A program made the position numbers and the translations under genes. Positions 7,170-14,607 of a stretch of DNA of 29,374 nucleotides are shown piece after piece (positions within the stretch are counted from its first letter, which is position 1; each line of letters starts with the position of its first letter). Origin of the DNA: an uncultured Actinomycetes bacterium (GTDB lineage: Bacteria; Actinomycetota; Thermoleophilia; Solirubrobacterales; Solirubrobacteraceae); contig CALAQT010000436.1 in assembly GCA_937888775.1 (NCBI GenBank), forward strand, positions 1-29,374. The letters run 5' to 3'. The notes under the pieces are model-generated. The model saw only the letters and a list, made by a program, of their open reading frames with translations. It did no database searches and was not told the origin of the DNA.

Positions 7170-7370
7170 GATGCCGTAGGCGAGGTCGGCCGGCGTTACG
7201 TGACCTACCTGGAGCGGATGGGGCACCGGGACATCGAGACGACGCAGCGCTACGCGGACTACGCGCCCCGCACGCGGGACGCTGAGCTGGTCGCCGCTGC
7301 GTTCCGTCGAGACGACGACCCCGTGGGAGCGGACTGTCGCAAAGGCGTAGCCTCTATGCATGAGCACTGA
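7170..7370 (+). pseudogene. Tyrosine recombinase/integrase, C-terminal fragment
   Basis: One forward frame reads RRYVTYLERMGHRDIETT then QRYADYAPRTRDAELV and stops with TGA at 7368-7370. This is the last part of a tyrosine recombinase, with the G-H-R-D motif and the nucleophile Tyr in QRYADYAP. The upstream Arg, Lys and H-x-x-R catalytic motifs are missing and no start is apparent, so it cannot be an active recombinase. It is distinct from the recombinase part of the fusion at 12483-13463 and is a separate integration relic. Confidence 0.65.
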
Positions 7371-7572
7371 CATCGCGAAGCTCACTCGTCGTGTAGCAGC
7401 CCTTGAGGACGCCGTGTCCGTCCTCGTGAGTCGCCTCGAAGTCGAGGACGAGGTCGTGGAGCCAGGTCAGGGCGATGCTGCAGGTCAGCGGACTGCCGAA
7501 ATGAACAAGGCGATGGATGACGCGACGCACGCGGCCCACGAAGTCGACCAACACCCCGACCATCCACGCTGA
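7360..7572 (+). CDS. Small coiled-coil protein (70 aa), uncertain
   Basis: The frame starts with ATG at 7360 inside the last codons of the integrase fragment and encodes MSTDIAKLTRRVAALEDAVS then VLVSRLEVEDEVVEPG. Heptad-like hydrophobic spacing near the N-terminus suggests a short coiled coil. The remainder is acidic and His-rich (AHEVDQHPDHPR). Small coiled-coil genes directly after an integrase are common in integrated elements. No ribosome-binding site is visible. I do not recognise a family. Confidence 0.4.
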   Translation: MSTDIAKLTRRVAALEDAVSVLVSRLEVEDEVVEPGQGDAAGQRTAEMNKAMDDATHAAHEVDQHPDHPR

Positions 7573-7893
7573 GGTACCACTTGGGGTACCAACATGAGCG
7601 AATCTGAGAGCACCTGAGAGCACCTAAGCTCAGTGAATATGGGCCACCGCACCTGAGAGAACCCACGGGTGCGGTTTCGAGCCCAGTATCGCCCATCGAC
7701 GAGGACCCCCGCAACGCGGGGGTTCCGTGATTCGGGCGGGGGGGCCTGGCTCGAAGCCCATCGTCCAACGGACGGCCTGGCCGACCTGCGTTCTCCCAAG
7801 GAGGCCCCTGTCCCAGTCGCTGGACTCTAAGCTGGGTGACCCCGTCGGCCGTCGGGTGTGGGCTGGCTCGACTGTCGTGGGTACCCCAGCCAA
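7573..7893. other. Repeat-rich non-coding stretch with hairpins
   Basis: No gene is supported. It contains two GGTACC sites (7573-7578, 7586-7591), a tandem 10-bp repeat CTGAGAGCAC (7604-7613, 7614-7623) with a related CCTGAGAG at 7652, an 8-bp inverted repeat ACCGCACC/GGTGCGGT (7646-7653, 7668-7675), and the terminator-like hairpin at 7705-7723. Such repeats next to an integrase end may be arm or att sites of the lost element. Confidence 0.4.
7705..7723. terminator. Perfect GC hairpin between converging genes
   Basis: ACCCCCGC, loop AAC, GCGGGGGT: an uninterrupted 8-bp stem. It lies after the forward small gene and beyond the 3' end of the minus-strand propeller gene, so it may terminate transcription from either side. 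No T-run follows. Confidence 0.45.
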
Positions 7894-9470
7894 TTAATGA
7901 ACAAGCAGTGCCCAAGTTGATCTGGTGTCCGGGGCGAGGGCGAGCTTGCCGGAGTCGCCCAGCCCCGGGCCGACCACGAGCTTGACGCGAACGCGACGAT
8001 GGCGGCGTAGGTAGTCGCGCTGACGGCGGGACAGGCGGAACGACTCCATCGTGCTCGCAGTGGAGGCGGGGAGCGAGAAGTACTTTTCCTGAACGAGCGC
8101 CCGCGGTTTGGCTATTGAGCCGCTGACGTACTCGCAGCCCATCGGACATGACACAGCTACGCGCAGGATGCCGTTTGCAGCGACGTGCAGGGGACCATGA
8201 AGGTGAAATAGCACGGGGCAGCGCGTTGATAGGGGCGGGCCGGGCGACATCGCGCTCACGTCGGGTGTGAGCTGTACGGAGGTGCCGGCACAGGTCTGCT
8301 GGGCCCAGGCGAGCCGCTTGCCGTCGAAGTCGGCGCCGTCGAACATACCGGCCCATGGGAATACCGCCAGCGTCCGGCTGGACCCGGTGGCGAGGCTTAT
8401 GAGCACAAGCGACGCCTGCGTCCCCGGGCCGGCGCGCAACGCGACCCACTGTCCGCCTACGGGACGGGGCGAGCCGTCGTAGAAGCAGCCGAGCTGGTGG
8501 GCGACCGGGCTCGCCGGCGAGAACCACTCAGCCGGGTAGGGCCCTTCGTAGCCCACGCCGGGTTTGCCGCAGGTGGACAGGGCCGACGCCTCCAGCAGCA
8601 CCAGCGTGCCGTCTTCCTGCAGCGCAACCGTGCGAACGGATTCCTGCACCGACTTGGGCACTTCGTAGCTGACCGCTCCCGTCTGGCGGTTCTCGACGAT
8701 GAGAGGGCCGGACCCGAACAACGATTCGCCGGCGTAATAGGCGATGTAATTCCCTGAGAGCTGAAACGCGCAACAGGCGTTGGGGATCGTCTTCGTGGTG
8801 CTGCCGAGCGTGGCGATATCGCTCAGCGCGAGATACGACGGCGCGTGGCCGCCCGGGGGCTCGACTCCCCGACAACCGTGGGCGACGGTGCCGCCCGCCA
8901 GCGAAACCAGGTAGGCGGGAGAGAAGTCGACGACGTTGGCCCCCGGCCCCGCATGTTGAGCAGGAACACGAGTCGGCGGACAGCTGCGTAACGTGGCCGT
9001 CGGCGCCGATCACACCGCGGTGGTCGATGGGAACTTCATAGACGGGGATTTCCCCGGCGCGCGGCGCAGGGCTCGGCGGCGCCGGAATGCTCCCAGCGGG
9101 CGAACCCGCACGCATGGGTTCGTCGCCGTGTTCGGAGTTGGGGAACTGTTCCTCGGCCTCCTGCCAGCCGTATGCGAGCGCGCCGCCCGAGCCGCCACCA
9201 CCAGAGCTGCCCACCCCGCCGGACCCGCTGCCGCTGTCCAGCGCAAAGTCAAACGAGAACCTCCCGAGCCCAGGAAACGAGACGAGTCGACGCGGTGCGG
9301 AACCCGGTGTCGCGGCGAGGACCCCGTCAAGGTCCTCCCAGGCGACGCCTCCATTCCACAGCACCGGAACGGCAGCGCCATATCGGTCGGTCGCCACGAC
9401 ATCGGCCTGCGCGCCGGCTACGGGCAGGCGTCGCCGACGCAAGCGCCAGCACGGTCAGAACCCGCCGCAA
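7894..9470 (-). pseudogene. Secreted beta-propeller-like protein, two frameshifts
   Basis: Three joined frames make one protein of about 525 residues. From a TTG at 9470, preceded by GGAGAGG, a signal peptide (RRVLTVLALASATPA) is read. The frame then shifts near 9422-9428, in a C-run, to VAGAQADVVATDRYG. A second shift in a G-run near 8938-8950 passes from SCSCSTCGAG to ANVVDFSPAYLVSLAGG, and the final frame continues to the stop at 7894. The body alternates short strands typical of propeller repeats, with a Gly/Ser-rich linker (SGGGGSGGALAYGW). Two independent single-base shifts suggest a real pseudogene, but homopolymer errors would look the same. If intact it would be exported; its function is unknown. 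Confidence 0.6.
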
Positions 9471-9517
9471 CGTCGGGAGGGACCTCTCCGGGAAAAGACG
9501 GCGCGCAATGCGCTTAT

Positions 9518-9551
9518 CGCACCACGCGCGTTAACCTAGCGCACCACGCGC
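9518..9551. repeat. 12-bp direct repeat upstream of the propeller gene
   Basis: CGCACCACGCGC occurs at 9518-9529 and again at 9540-9551, a 22-bp period (two helical turns), about 50 bases upstream of the TTG start at 9470. The two-turn phasing would suit a dimeric regulator. Confidence 0.4.
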
Positions 9552-9682
9552 CTATCTCATGCGAGAGGTAGAGAGGACATGTACGGCTCGCGACTGTGAG
9601 CGCACGATCCACGTCGAGCGTTCTTGCCAACCGCATCAGCGGTGCCGGAACTCTCAGACCGCTGGGTGAGTGGCAGCTGGGA

Positions 9683-10462
9683 CTAGCCGGTTACCTCTGG
9701 GCCGCCGGAGAGCCGGGCGAGTAGGGTTGCTTGGACGCTGGGCTCGAGTTCCTGCACGACTGTTTCGTAGTCGAGCTCCAGGGCGCGCCGCACAGTCGAC
9801 TTGATGGCCCGGAGCGCCTGGGGTGGCATCGCAGCGATCGTGTCCGCCAATTCGACGCTGGCGGCCAACGCGTCCGGCTCGATGCGCGAGACGAGTCCGA
9901 TCTGCAGTGCCTCGACGGCGTCGACCCGTCGACTGGTGAACAACAGCTCCATGGCGGTCGAGACACCGACCGTGCGTGGCAAAAGCTTCGAGGTTCCGAA
10001 GTCCGGGCCCACAGCGATACGCGCGAACGCCGTTGTGAAGCTGGCGTTTGCGCCTGCGATGCGGATATCGCACGCCAGCGCGAGCCCCAGCCCGCCGCCA
10101 GCTGCCACGCCGTTGACAGCTGCGATCGTCGGCTGCGGGAGCCGATACAGGGAGAGCGGGCCGCGTTGGACATCGTGCATCCAGTCCGTGAGCCCCGCAA
10201 CGTCGGTGGCCGTGATGCCGTGGTGTGCGAGGTCCGCTCCCGCGCAGAACGCCGAGCCCGCTCCGGTCAATATGACTACGCGCGTGTCCTGATCGTCGGC
10301 AAGGCGGCCGAACACCTCGGGCAGCGCCGCGAAGAGATCCGCGTCCAGTGCATTGAGCTGCTCCGGGCGATTGAGCACCACCAGCGCCACTCCTTCCGAC
10401 ACGCGCTCCACCCGAATAGACGACTCGTTTCCCACGACCGGCATCCAACCAGATAGCTGCAC
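9683..10462 (-). CDS. Enoyl-CoA hydratase/isomerase (crotonase family, PaaG-like)
   Basis: A full-length crotonase of 259 residues. The oxyanion-hole segments are GSAFCAGADLAHHG (about 70-83) and GVAAGGGLGLALACDIRIA (about 117-135). The glutamates of classical hydratases are missing: the first position is Gly in GGGLG, and the second is not Glu in SFTTAFARIAVGPDFG. An Asp in GPDFG is kept, as in PaaG-type isomerases where a single Asp is catalytic. It probably isomerises or hydrates an acyl-CoA in fatty-acid or aromatic degradation. The start is GTG at 10462; the ATG at 10444 (MPVVGNE) is equally plausible. It lies near the MaoC-type genes at 11.3-12.3 kb on the other strand. Confidence 0.85.
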   Translation of the reverse strand: MQLSGWMPVVGNESSIRVERVSEGVALVVLNRPEQLNALDADLFAALPEVFGRLADDQDTRVVILTGAGSAFCAGADLAHHGITATDVAGLTDWMHDVQRGPLSLYRLPQPTIAAVNGVAAGGGLGLALACDIRIAGANASFTTAFARIAVGPDFGTSKLLPRTVGVSTAMELLFTSRRVDAVEALQIGLVSRIEPDALAASVELADTIAAMPPQALRAIKSTVRRALELDYETVVQELEPSVQATLLARLSGGPEVTG

Positions 10463-10949
10463 GGCGCCGTTGCGCGCTGCCGCTCCGGACAGCGACCGAG
10501 GCGTCGCGGAAGATGATCGCTCCTGAGGAGCACCGGCACGCTCAGCTCTCGCTCGGGGCGCTCCCGCTTTCCACCGAAGCAGGCGTCTCTGGCGACGTCG
10601 CCCTCAGTCCCACAATGGACGACCTGCGACAGTCCTCCGGGCTCCTCGCGCGCTCTCGCATTCGACGCGGACCAGGCGCCGGACGGCGCGACGGAACGAG
10701 GCTCGCCGACCGTCGGCTGGCTCCGGCGAGGCCGTGGTCCTTCCCGTGGTCCCTAAGTGAGAGCATCTCACGTAACCTCAGGGCACCTCAGAGCCGCTCG
10801 CACGCCTGACGTGATCTGAGATCACGCCCGGTTCCTCTTTCGAGCCCTTCTCGCGCATTGCGATAGCGACGCCCGCTTGGGCGGCGAGTGCTGCAGCTCG
10901 CCCTGAGCGGTAGCGTCGGCCGTCGACCGCGGGACGCTCGCTCCGGTAG
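10463..10949. other. Intergenic region with a 15-bp palindrome
   Basis: No gene supported on either strand. GTGATCT-G-AGATCAC at 10811-10825 is a perfect 7-bp inverted repeat and could be an operator, perhaps for the decayed MarR regulator next to it. GAGAGCATCT and GGGCACCTCAGAG just upstream faintly resemble the repeats at 7604-7660. Confidence 0.35.
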
Positions 10950-11270
10950 CTACGCGATCGCGACGGTGTCCTCAGAAGTGGGTTCCACTCCTAGCTTGAT
11001 CACCCGGCCCAGCGCGTGGGCGAGCCGAGGTGATCTGATTGTTGGTCAGCTTCGATCCGACGAGCTCCTCGATCACTGCGTCGTGCGTACGCGTGCCCTG
11101 GAGAGTCACTCGGACCCCGCTTTGGTGAGCGCGGCGTGGAAGCCCCGCGCGTCACGGGGATCTGGTATGCGCTGCACCAGGCCGCGGCTCTCGAGTCGGC
11201 CGACCAGGCCTGTGGGGTATACAAACGTCGTCGGGTCAGACAGCCGCGTATGGCTTGGTCTCACCGGGGT
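10950..11270 (-). pseudogene. MarR-family regulator, frameshifted remnant
   Basis: Three minus-strand frames in order reproduce the C-terminal two thirds of a MarR regulator. The first holds the recognition helix and wing (LSDPTTFVYPTGLVGRLESR, GLVQRIPDPRDARGF, ALTKAG). The second reads VRVTLQGTRTHDAVIEELVG. The third is the dimerisation tail RLAHALGRVIKLGVEPTSED ending at TAG 10950-10952. At least two frameshifts separate them and no N-terminus is found, so the gene is dead. It is divergent to the MaoC-like genes and probably once regulated them. Confidence 0.6.
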
Positions 11271-11331
11271 GGCACTATCATGTTCGGCGCTCGTGTCGAG
11301 CGAGCGTTACGACGACTCTGGAGGTGACCGA

Positions 11332-11895
11332 GTGGCGACAAGAGTGGGCGAGTACCTCGAGACACGGAAGCAGCGTCGCTTCCCTCGCGACTTCATCGAG
11401 GGCTGGGAGGACTACGAGACGTGGGACACCGTCGAGATCGGCCGGTCCAATGAGTCCTCCAGAAGGTTCGTCGTTGCGGAGGAGGACGTCCTCTCCTACA
11501 ACCGCGCGCTCGGGGAGACCGACCCGCTGATGGTCGACCCCGATTATGCGCGTGAGCATTCCCCGACGGGGCGGATCGTCGCCCACCCGCTATTCCTAAC
11601 GACGATCATCTTCTATGTCTCGACCGAGGGGATCGGCACGTGGGTGCGAACACCCGGTGCCCGCAATCCCGGGCAGCGGATCGAGATCCTCGAGCCAGTG
11701 CAGGTCGGTGACGAGGTAGAGGTCACGAGCGCGACGGTCGACCGCTGGATCCGCCGCGACAAGCACTACATCACAAACCTCAGCGAATTCAGCGTCGACG
11801 GCCGCCTGGTCGCGCGCTGGTGGGGGACGCTGATCATCCCGCCGACACGCGAGGCGGTCCGCGCCTTCGCCGAGGCGATGGAGGCAACGCGATGA
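11332..11895 (+). CDS. MaoC-like dehydratase, N-terminal-type (FAS1-like) subunit
   Basis: A 187-residue hot-dog-fold protein. The GTG start at 11332 is set by GGAGGTGA at 11320-11327; longer upstream reading in this frame runs through the MarR remnant. Typical features are RFVVAEEDVLSYNRALGETD, then PLMVDPDYAREH, HPLFLTTIIFY and VQVGDEVEVTSATVDRW. Members pair with a MaoC hydratase subunit to hydrate enoyl-CoA in fatty-acid, polyketide or steroid side-chain metabolism. The next gene supplies that partner, with an ATGA overlap at 11892-11895, so a heterodimer is likely. The catalytic D-x4-H motif belongs to the partner. Confidence 0.8.
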   Translation: MATRVGEYLETRKQRRFPRDFIEGWEDYETWDTVEIGRSNESSRRFVVAEEDVLSYNRALGETDPLMVDPDYAREHSPTGRIVAHPLFLTTIIFYVSTEGIGTWVRTPGARNPGQRIEILEPVQVGDEVEVTSATVDRWIRRDKHYITNLSEFSVDGRLVARWWGTLIIPPTREAVRAFAEAMEATR

Positions 11896-12338
11896 GTACC
11901 AACACGCCGCCCGCCGACCTCTGGGGCGTCACGCTCGGCCATGAACTCCCGCCGATCACGCAGCGGATCACCCAGCAGTTCATCGACCGCTACGCGGCGG
12001 CGTCGCTGGACTTCAACCCGGTGCACATCGATCCCGACTGGTGCGCTCGTGCACAGGTCTTTGGGCGGCCCAAGCCGGTGCTCCACGGCATGGCGCAGAT
12101 GTCGCTGCTGTGCTCGGTCGTGCTGCGCGCCTGGGGAGCGACGACCCAGATCACGCACATCGAAGGCAAGTTCACCAAGCCCATGTTCCTCGGCGAGACG
12201 ATCACGCTCACCGGCGTCGTCACCGAGGTGCACCCACTCGGCGAAGGACGCGATTACCTGGTGATTGCAACGACCGCAACCGACTCCGCCGGTGACGTCG
12301 TCGGCGTAACGACGCTCTCCGTCCGGAAGTCCTCCTAG
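11892..12338 (+). CDS. MaoC-like (R)-specific enoyl-CoA hydratase subunit
   Basis: A 148-residue hot-dog protein with the hydratase-2 motif: the Asp and His of SLDFNPVHIDPDW (about residues 37-49) are the expected catalytic pair, followed by VLHGMAQMSLL. The end (FLGETITLTGVVTEVHPLGE) is the usual strand region. The ATG at 11892 overlaps the upstream TGA (ATGA), indicating translational coupling. Together with the upstream subunit it probably hydrates a bulky enoyl-CoA. Steroid-type ChsH1/ChsH2 pairs are a close organisational parallel, but the substrate is not shown by the sequence. Confidence 0.85.
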   Translation: MSTNTPPADLWGVTLGHELPPITQRITQQFIDRYAAASLDFNPVHIDPDWCARAQVFGRPKPVLHGMAQMSLLCSVVLRAWGATTQITHIEGKFTKPMFLGETITLTGVVTEVHPLGEGRDYLVIATTATDSAGDVVGVTTLSVRKSS

Positions 12339-12482
12339 CTAGACGACGGTTGCGAGCGCTCTCGCCGTTCCTCAAATCCGCTGGTGATCGCGGGCGCCGT
12401 CACCGCTCCTGCTTCGCCAAGAGCGTGTCTGAGTGAGGAGATCACCCTTGTGCCACCCCTCACCGGGTGCGATGCTCGGCAA

Positions 12483-13463
12483 ATGTCAGCGCCCTTCTCC
12501 GAGCCGCCGGACCAGCTCGGCTGCGTGGTCCCCGATCTGCAGGTCGCGATCTCGGAGTGGGCCGCGAAAGGCGTAGGACCGTTCCTGACGATGCGCGGGG
12601 TCACGCTCGGCGCCTACCGCTACCAGGGCCGTTCGTCCAAGCCGAAGATCGACGCCGCGTTCAGCCAGCAGGGCGACCTGCAGATCGAGCTCATCCAGCC
12701 CGTGAACGCCGAGCCCTCGGCCTACCGGGACTTCCTCGCCGCGGGCGGTAACGGCGCCCACCACCACGGCTGGTTCTGCGAGGACTATGCGGCCGCCATC
12801 GCCGCGGCGGCGCGAGCCGAGCGCGTGGAGTTGCAGCGGGGCAGGTGGGGCGCTGTGCACTTCGTCTACTACCAACCCCGCGATGGCGAGGAGATGATCG
12901 GCGAGCTCATCGTCGAGCGCATCCGCGCAGGCCTCCCGGAAGGCGATGCGACACTCGTCTCGCTGCTCGCCTACGCCGGCCTGCGCCCCGAGTCCGAGGC
13001 TGTGAGCTTGAAATGGGGGCAGGTCGGCCAGCGGACCCTGCGGATCTACGCCTCAAAGACGGGCCGTGAGCGCCACGTTCGACTACTCGCCCCGCTGGCG
13101 GAGGATCTTGCGGCGTGGCGGACGGCCTGCGGCTCGCCCTCCGAGGGCACGCTCGTGTGCCCTCGTGACGGGGGGCCGTGGGATCAGGACGCGTGGCGGA
13201 ACTGGCTGCGCCGGGTCTACCGGCCCGCCGCGATCAACGCCGGGCTCGAGAAGACCACGCGCCCGCGGGATCTGCGCGGGAGCTTCGCCTCGCTACTGGT
13301 CTGGGAGGGCCAGACAGTCGTCGAGGTCGCCCAGCAGCTCGGCCACTCGCCGGAGATGTGCCTCCGTGCCTACGCCGGCGTGTTCGCGGAGTTCAGCATC
13401 GAGGAGCGGGTCTCCGCCGAGCAGGCCATCCGCGCCGCCCGCGCCAAGGTCCGTCAGCGATGA
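12483..13463 (+). CDS. VOC (glyoxalase-fold) / tyrosine recombinase in-frame chimera
   Basis: One uninterrupted frame of 326 residues from ATG 12483. Residues 1-143 are a VOC-superfamily domain (QLGCVVPDLQVAISEWAAKG, GDLQIELIQP, HHHGWFCEDY) that stops at GEEMIGELI. From about base 12909 the protein becomes the catalytic domain of a tyrosine recombinase: Arg in LLAYAGLRPESEAV, Lys in IYASKTGRERH, Arg in RPRDLRGSFASLL (the first His of H-x-x-R is Arg), His in QQLGHSPEM and the nucleophile Tyr in LRAYAGVF. The recombinase lacks its N-terminal DNA-binding domains and the VOC domain its last strands, so the fusion probably arose by deletion or insertion. It follows the MaoC genes, where an acyl-CoA-related VOC enzyme would fit. 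Whether the chimera is made or active is unknown. Confidence 0.75.
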   Translation: MSAPFSEPPDQLGCVVPDLQVAISEWAAKGVGPFLTMRGVTLGAYRYQGRSSKPKIDAAFSQQGDLQIELIQPVNAEPSAYRDFLAAGGNGAHHHGWFCEDYAAAIAAAARAERVELQRGRWGAVHFVYYQPRDGEEMIGELIVERIRAGLPEGDATLVSLLAYAGLRPESEAVSLKWGQVGQRTLRIYASKTGRERHVRLLAPLAEDLAAWRTACGSPSEGTLVCPRDGGPWDQDAWRNWLRRVYRPAAINAGLEKTTRPRDLRGSFASLLVWEGQTVVEVAQQLGHSPEMCLRAYAGVFAEFSIEERVSAEQAIRAARAKVRQR

Positions 13464-13560
13464 GGTGTGCCCTCTCAGTACCCTCGGCGGGGGCTGTGGC
13501 CCTTGGCCTGTCGCCCGCCTCGGCCCGGATTACCATGATTTGCAGGTCGTTTCTCGAGAG

Positions 13561-13612
13561 CCCAGCATCGGACTCGAACCGATGACCCCTTCCTTGACTA
13601 GGAAGGGGTCGC
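13561..13612 (-). repeat. tRNA-3'-end-like direct repeat, copy A (candidate att site)
   Basis: This 52-bp unit matches 14434-14485 at 48 positions. On the minus strand it reads like the 3' half of a tRNA: an 11-bp stem GACCCCTTCCT/AGGAAGGGGTC (13584-13594, 13600-13610) in the anticodon-arm position, then a T-arm with 5-bp stem and the loop TTCGAGT (13567-13583). No D-arm or matching 5' acceptor strand is present, so it is not a tRNA gene. It lies 98 bases after the recombinase stop, where att sites of tyrosine recombinases that use tRNA 3' ends are found. Confidence 0.65.
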
Positions 13613-13803
13613 TGAGATGGTGGGAGACGCCGGCGACCAGACGGTGTGGCACGGGCACCACGTTGGACTCGAGTCGCGCTGCCGCGTGCCCCGTTCCGCG
13701 CGAGCGCGTGGCAATCGCGTCTCAGTAGTTAACGCCTGCCCGGTTAGGGAACACCACGAATATCGGTCCACAAAGGACGGTCAAGGGCTGCCCAAAGAGC
13801 TGT
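13613..13803. other. Intergenic DNA after att copy A
   Basis: No gene is supported. Together with 13464-13560 it brackets the att-like repeat between the recombinase fusion and the small gene at 13816. Confidence 0.3.
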
Positions 13804-13809
13804 TACCGT
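13804..13809 (+). promoter_or_regulatory. -10-like hexamer TACCGT
   Basis: TACCGT lies 6 bases before the ATG at 13816, with no Shine-Dalgarno sequence, again suggesting a leaderless message. Confidence 0.35.
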
Positions 13810-13815
13810 AGCCAC

Positions 13816-14232
13816 ATGGGAGCACTTCTGGAGACACTCGAGGAGTACGCTAGGGCTAACCAGATGAGTTTTGAGACTCATCACGGGCGCTACAGAGTGG
13901 AGAAGGTCCTGGCGGAGCGCAAGACGTTCATCTCGCGCAAGAAGCTCGAGTATCGCGCCGAGTTCGCTATCGACGATCAGCAGAAGGAACTCCGCTTCAC
14001 CGAGAGCCTGAAGGAGAGCGGCAGGGGAATGGATGCCGGGGTCGGCGTGCAGAGCGAGAGTTACAACACCCTGAGCGGAGCCCGCAAAGGCAGCTTCGAG
14101 GACCACTCACGTCAACTGGGCAAGCACTACGACGCGAGCGTCGACTACGGGGCCATCCGTGAGGCCATCAAGGGGCTCACCGAGGCTGCCGGCTACAGCT
14201 TCTCCTATTTCGTGACAACAAAGGGGCTCTAG
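13816..14232 (+). CDS. Hypothetical protein between the att-like repeats (138 aa)
   Basis: A 138-residue soluble protein that begins with a helix (MGALLETLEEYARANQMSFE). A Lys/Arg-rich strand region follows (RYRVEKVLAERKTFISRKK, LEYRAEFAIDDQQKELRF), then a polar middle and GAIREAIKGLTEAAGYSFSY near the end. No membrane segment, signal peptide or catalytic motif is obvious. I do not recognise a named family. It is the only complete gene between the two tRNA-like repeats, so it may be cargo of a small integrated element. Its codon use is somewhat less GC-biased than its neighbours, consistent with transfer. Confidence 0.6.
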   Translation: MGALLETLEEYARANQMSFETHHGRYRVEKVLAERKTFISRKKLEYRAEFAIDDQQKELRFTESLKESGRGMDAGVGVQSESYNTLSGARKGSFEDHSRQLGKHYDASVDYGAIREAIKGLTEAAGYSFSYFVTTKGL

Positions 14233-14294
14233 CCGACAAATTCACAGCGCAGCACGTGGGCCACGGGCGACGCGATGGACAGCGCTTCACGGGC

Positions 14295-14441
14295 TCAGCG
14301 CTTGAATAGCTCGTAGCCGACCTTCCTGCTTGGAATCTGACGGCTGTGCCGGCGCTCCTCGAAACCTGGGTCAGCTACCAGCAGCTGCTCGCCCAGGTCA
14401 GGTCGGGGCCGCTGATACGCGCGATTATCAGTTCCCAACAT
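14295..14441 (-). pseudogene. Small 48-codon frame starting inside att copy B
   Basis: Minus strand: the ATG at 14441 lies within the tRNA-like repeat, and the frame reads YQRPRPDLGEQLLVADPGFE, then ERRHSRQIPSRKVGYELFKR, to TGA 14295-14297. The C-terminal half looks like a genuine protein end. It may be a gene C-terminus joined to the att site by integration, or a small real gene. Family unknown. Confidence 0.3.
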
Positions 14442-14485
14442 CGGACTCGAACCGATCACCCCTTCCTTCACGAGGAAGGGGTCGC
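14434..14485 (-). repeat. tRNA-3'-end-like direct repeat, copy B (candidate att site)
   Basis: Same orientation as 13561-13612, 873 bp away, 48 of 52 bases identical. The hairpin loop differs (TCACG versus TGACT on the plus strand). The T-arm stem ATCGG/CCGAT is preserved. No complete tRNA is present. The two copies bracket the gene at 13816. Confidence 0.65.
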
Positions 14486-14532
14486 CACGCCTCTGCTAAC
14501 CGCCAGCGCGGGTCAGGTGCCACAGCTGCGTC

Positions 14533-14607
14533 CAGCGCCGCGGGTCTGGAGACTCCCTGCCGCGACAGCCCGAGATCACCCCGCGAGCATGTCGTCCTAG
14601 GCTGCGG
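14533..14607 (-). repeat. Module shared with 6447-6520
   Basis: Nearly identical over its last 31 bases to 6490-6520 and partly alike over the whole. It ends in the last codons and stop of the HigA-like gene (TAG at 14597-14599), so the second copy at 6.5 kb carries a trace of that gene end. Confidence 0.5.

Noticed and set aside
7382..8527. 381-codon minus-strand frame across the repeat region and the propeller gene
   Set aside because: It covers the gene-less hairpin region and the propeller gene in another frame, is Arg/Pro/Gly-rich and has no family features.
10513..10809. 98-codon forward frame upstream of the MarR remnant
   Set aside because: No ribosome-binding site, no motif, and composition typical of chance frames in GC-rich DNA.
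13561..13612. A functional tRNA gene on the minus strand
   Set aside because: Only the anticodon-arm-like and T-arm parts exist; the D-arm and 5' acceptor strand are missing and the base expected to be T33 is not T.
14443..14607. A tmRNA 3' region (GCAGCC-TAG followed by structured sequence and a T-arm)
   Set aside because: The acceptor end does not match a tmRNA, no 5' part is found, and the GCAGCCTAG is simply the end of the HigA-like gene.
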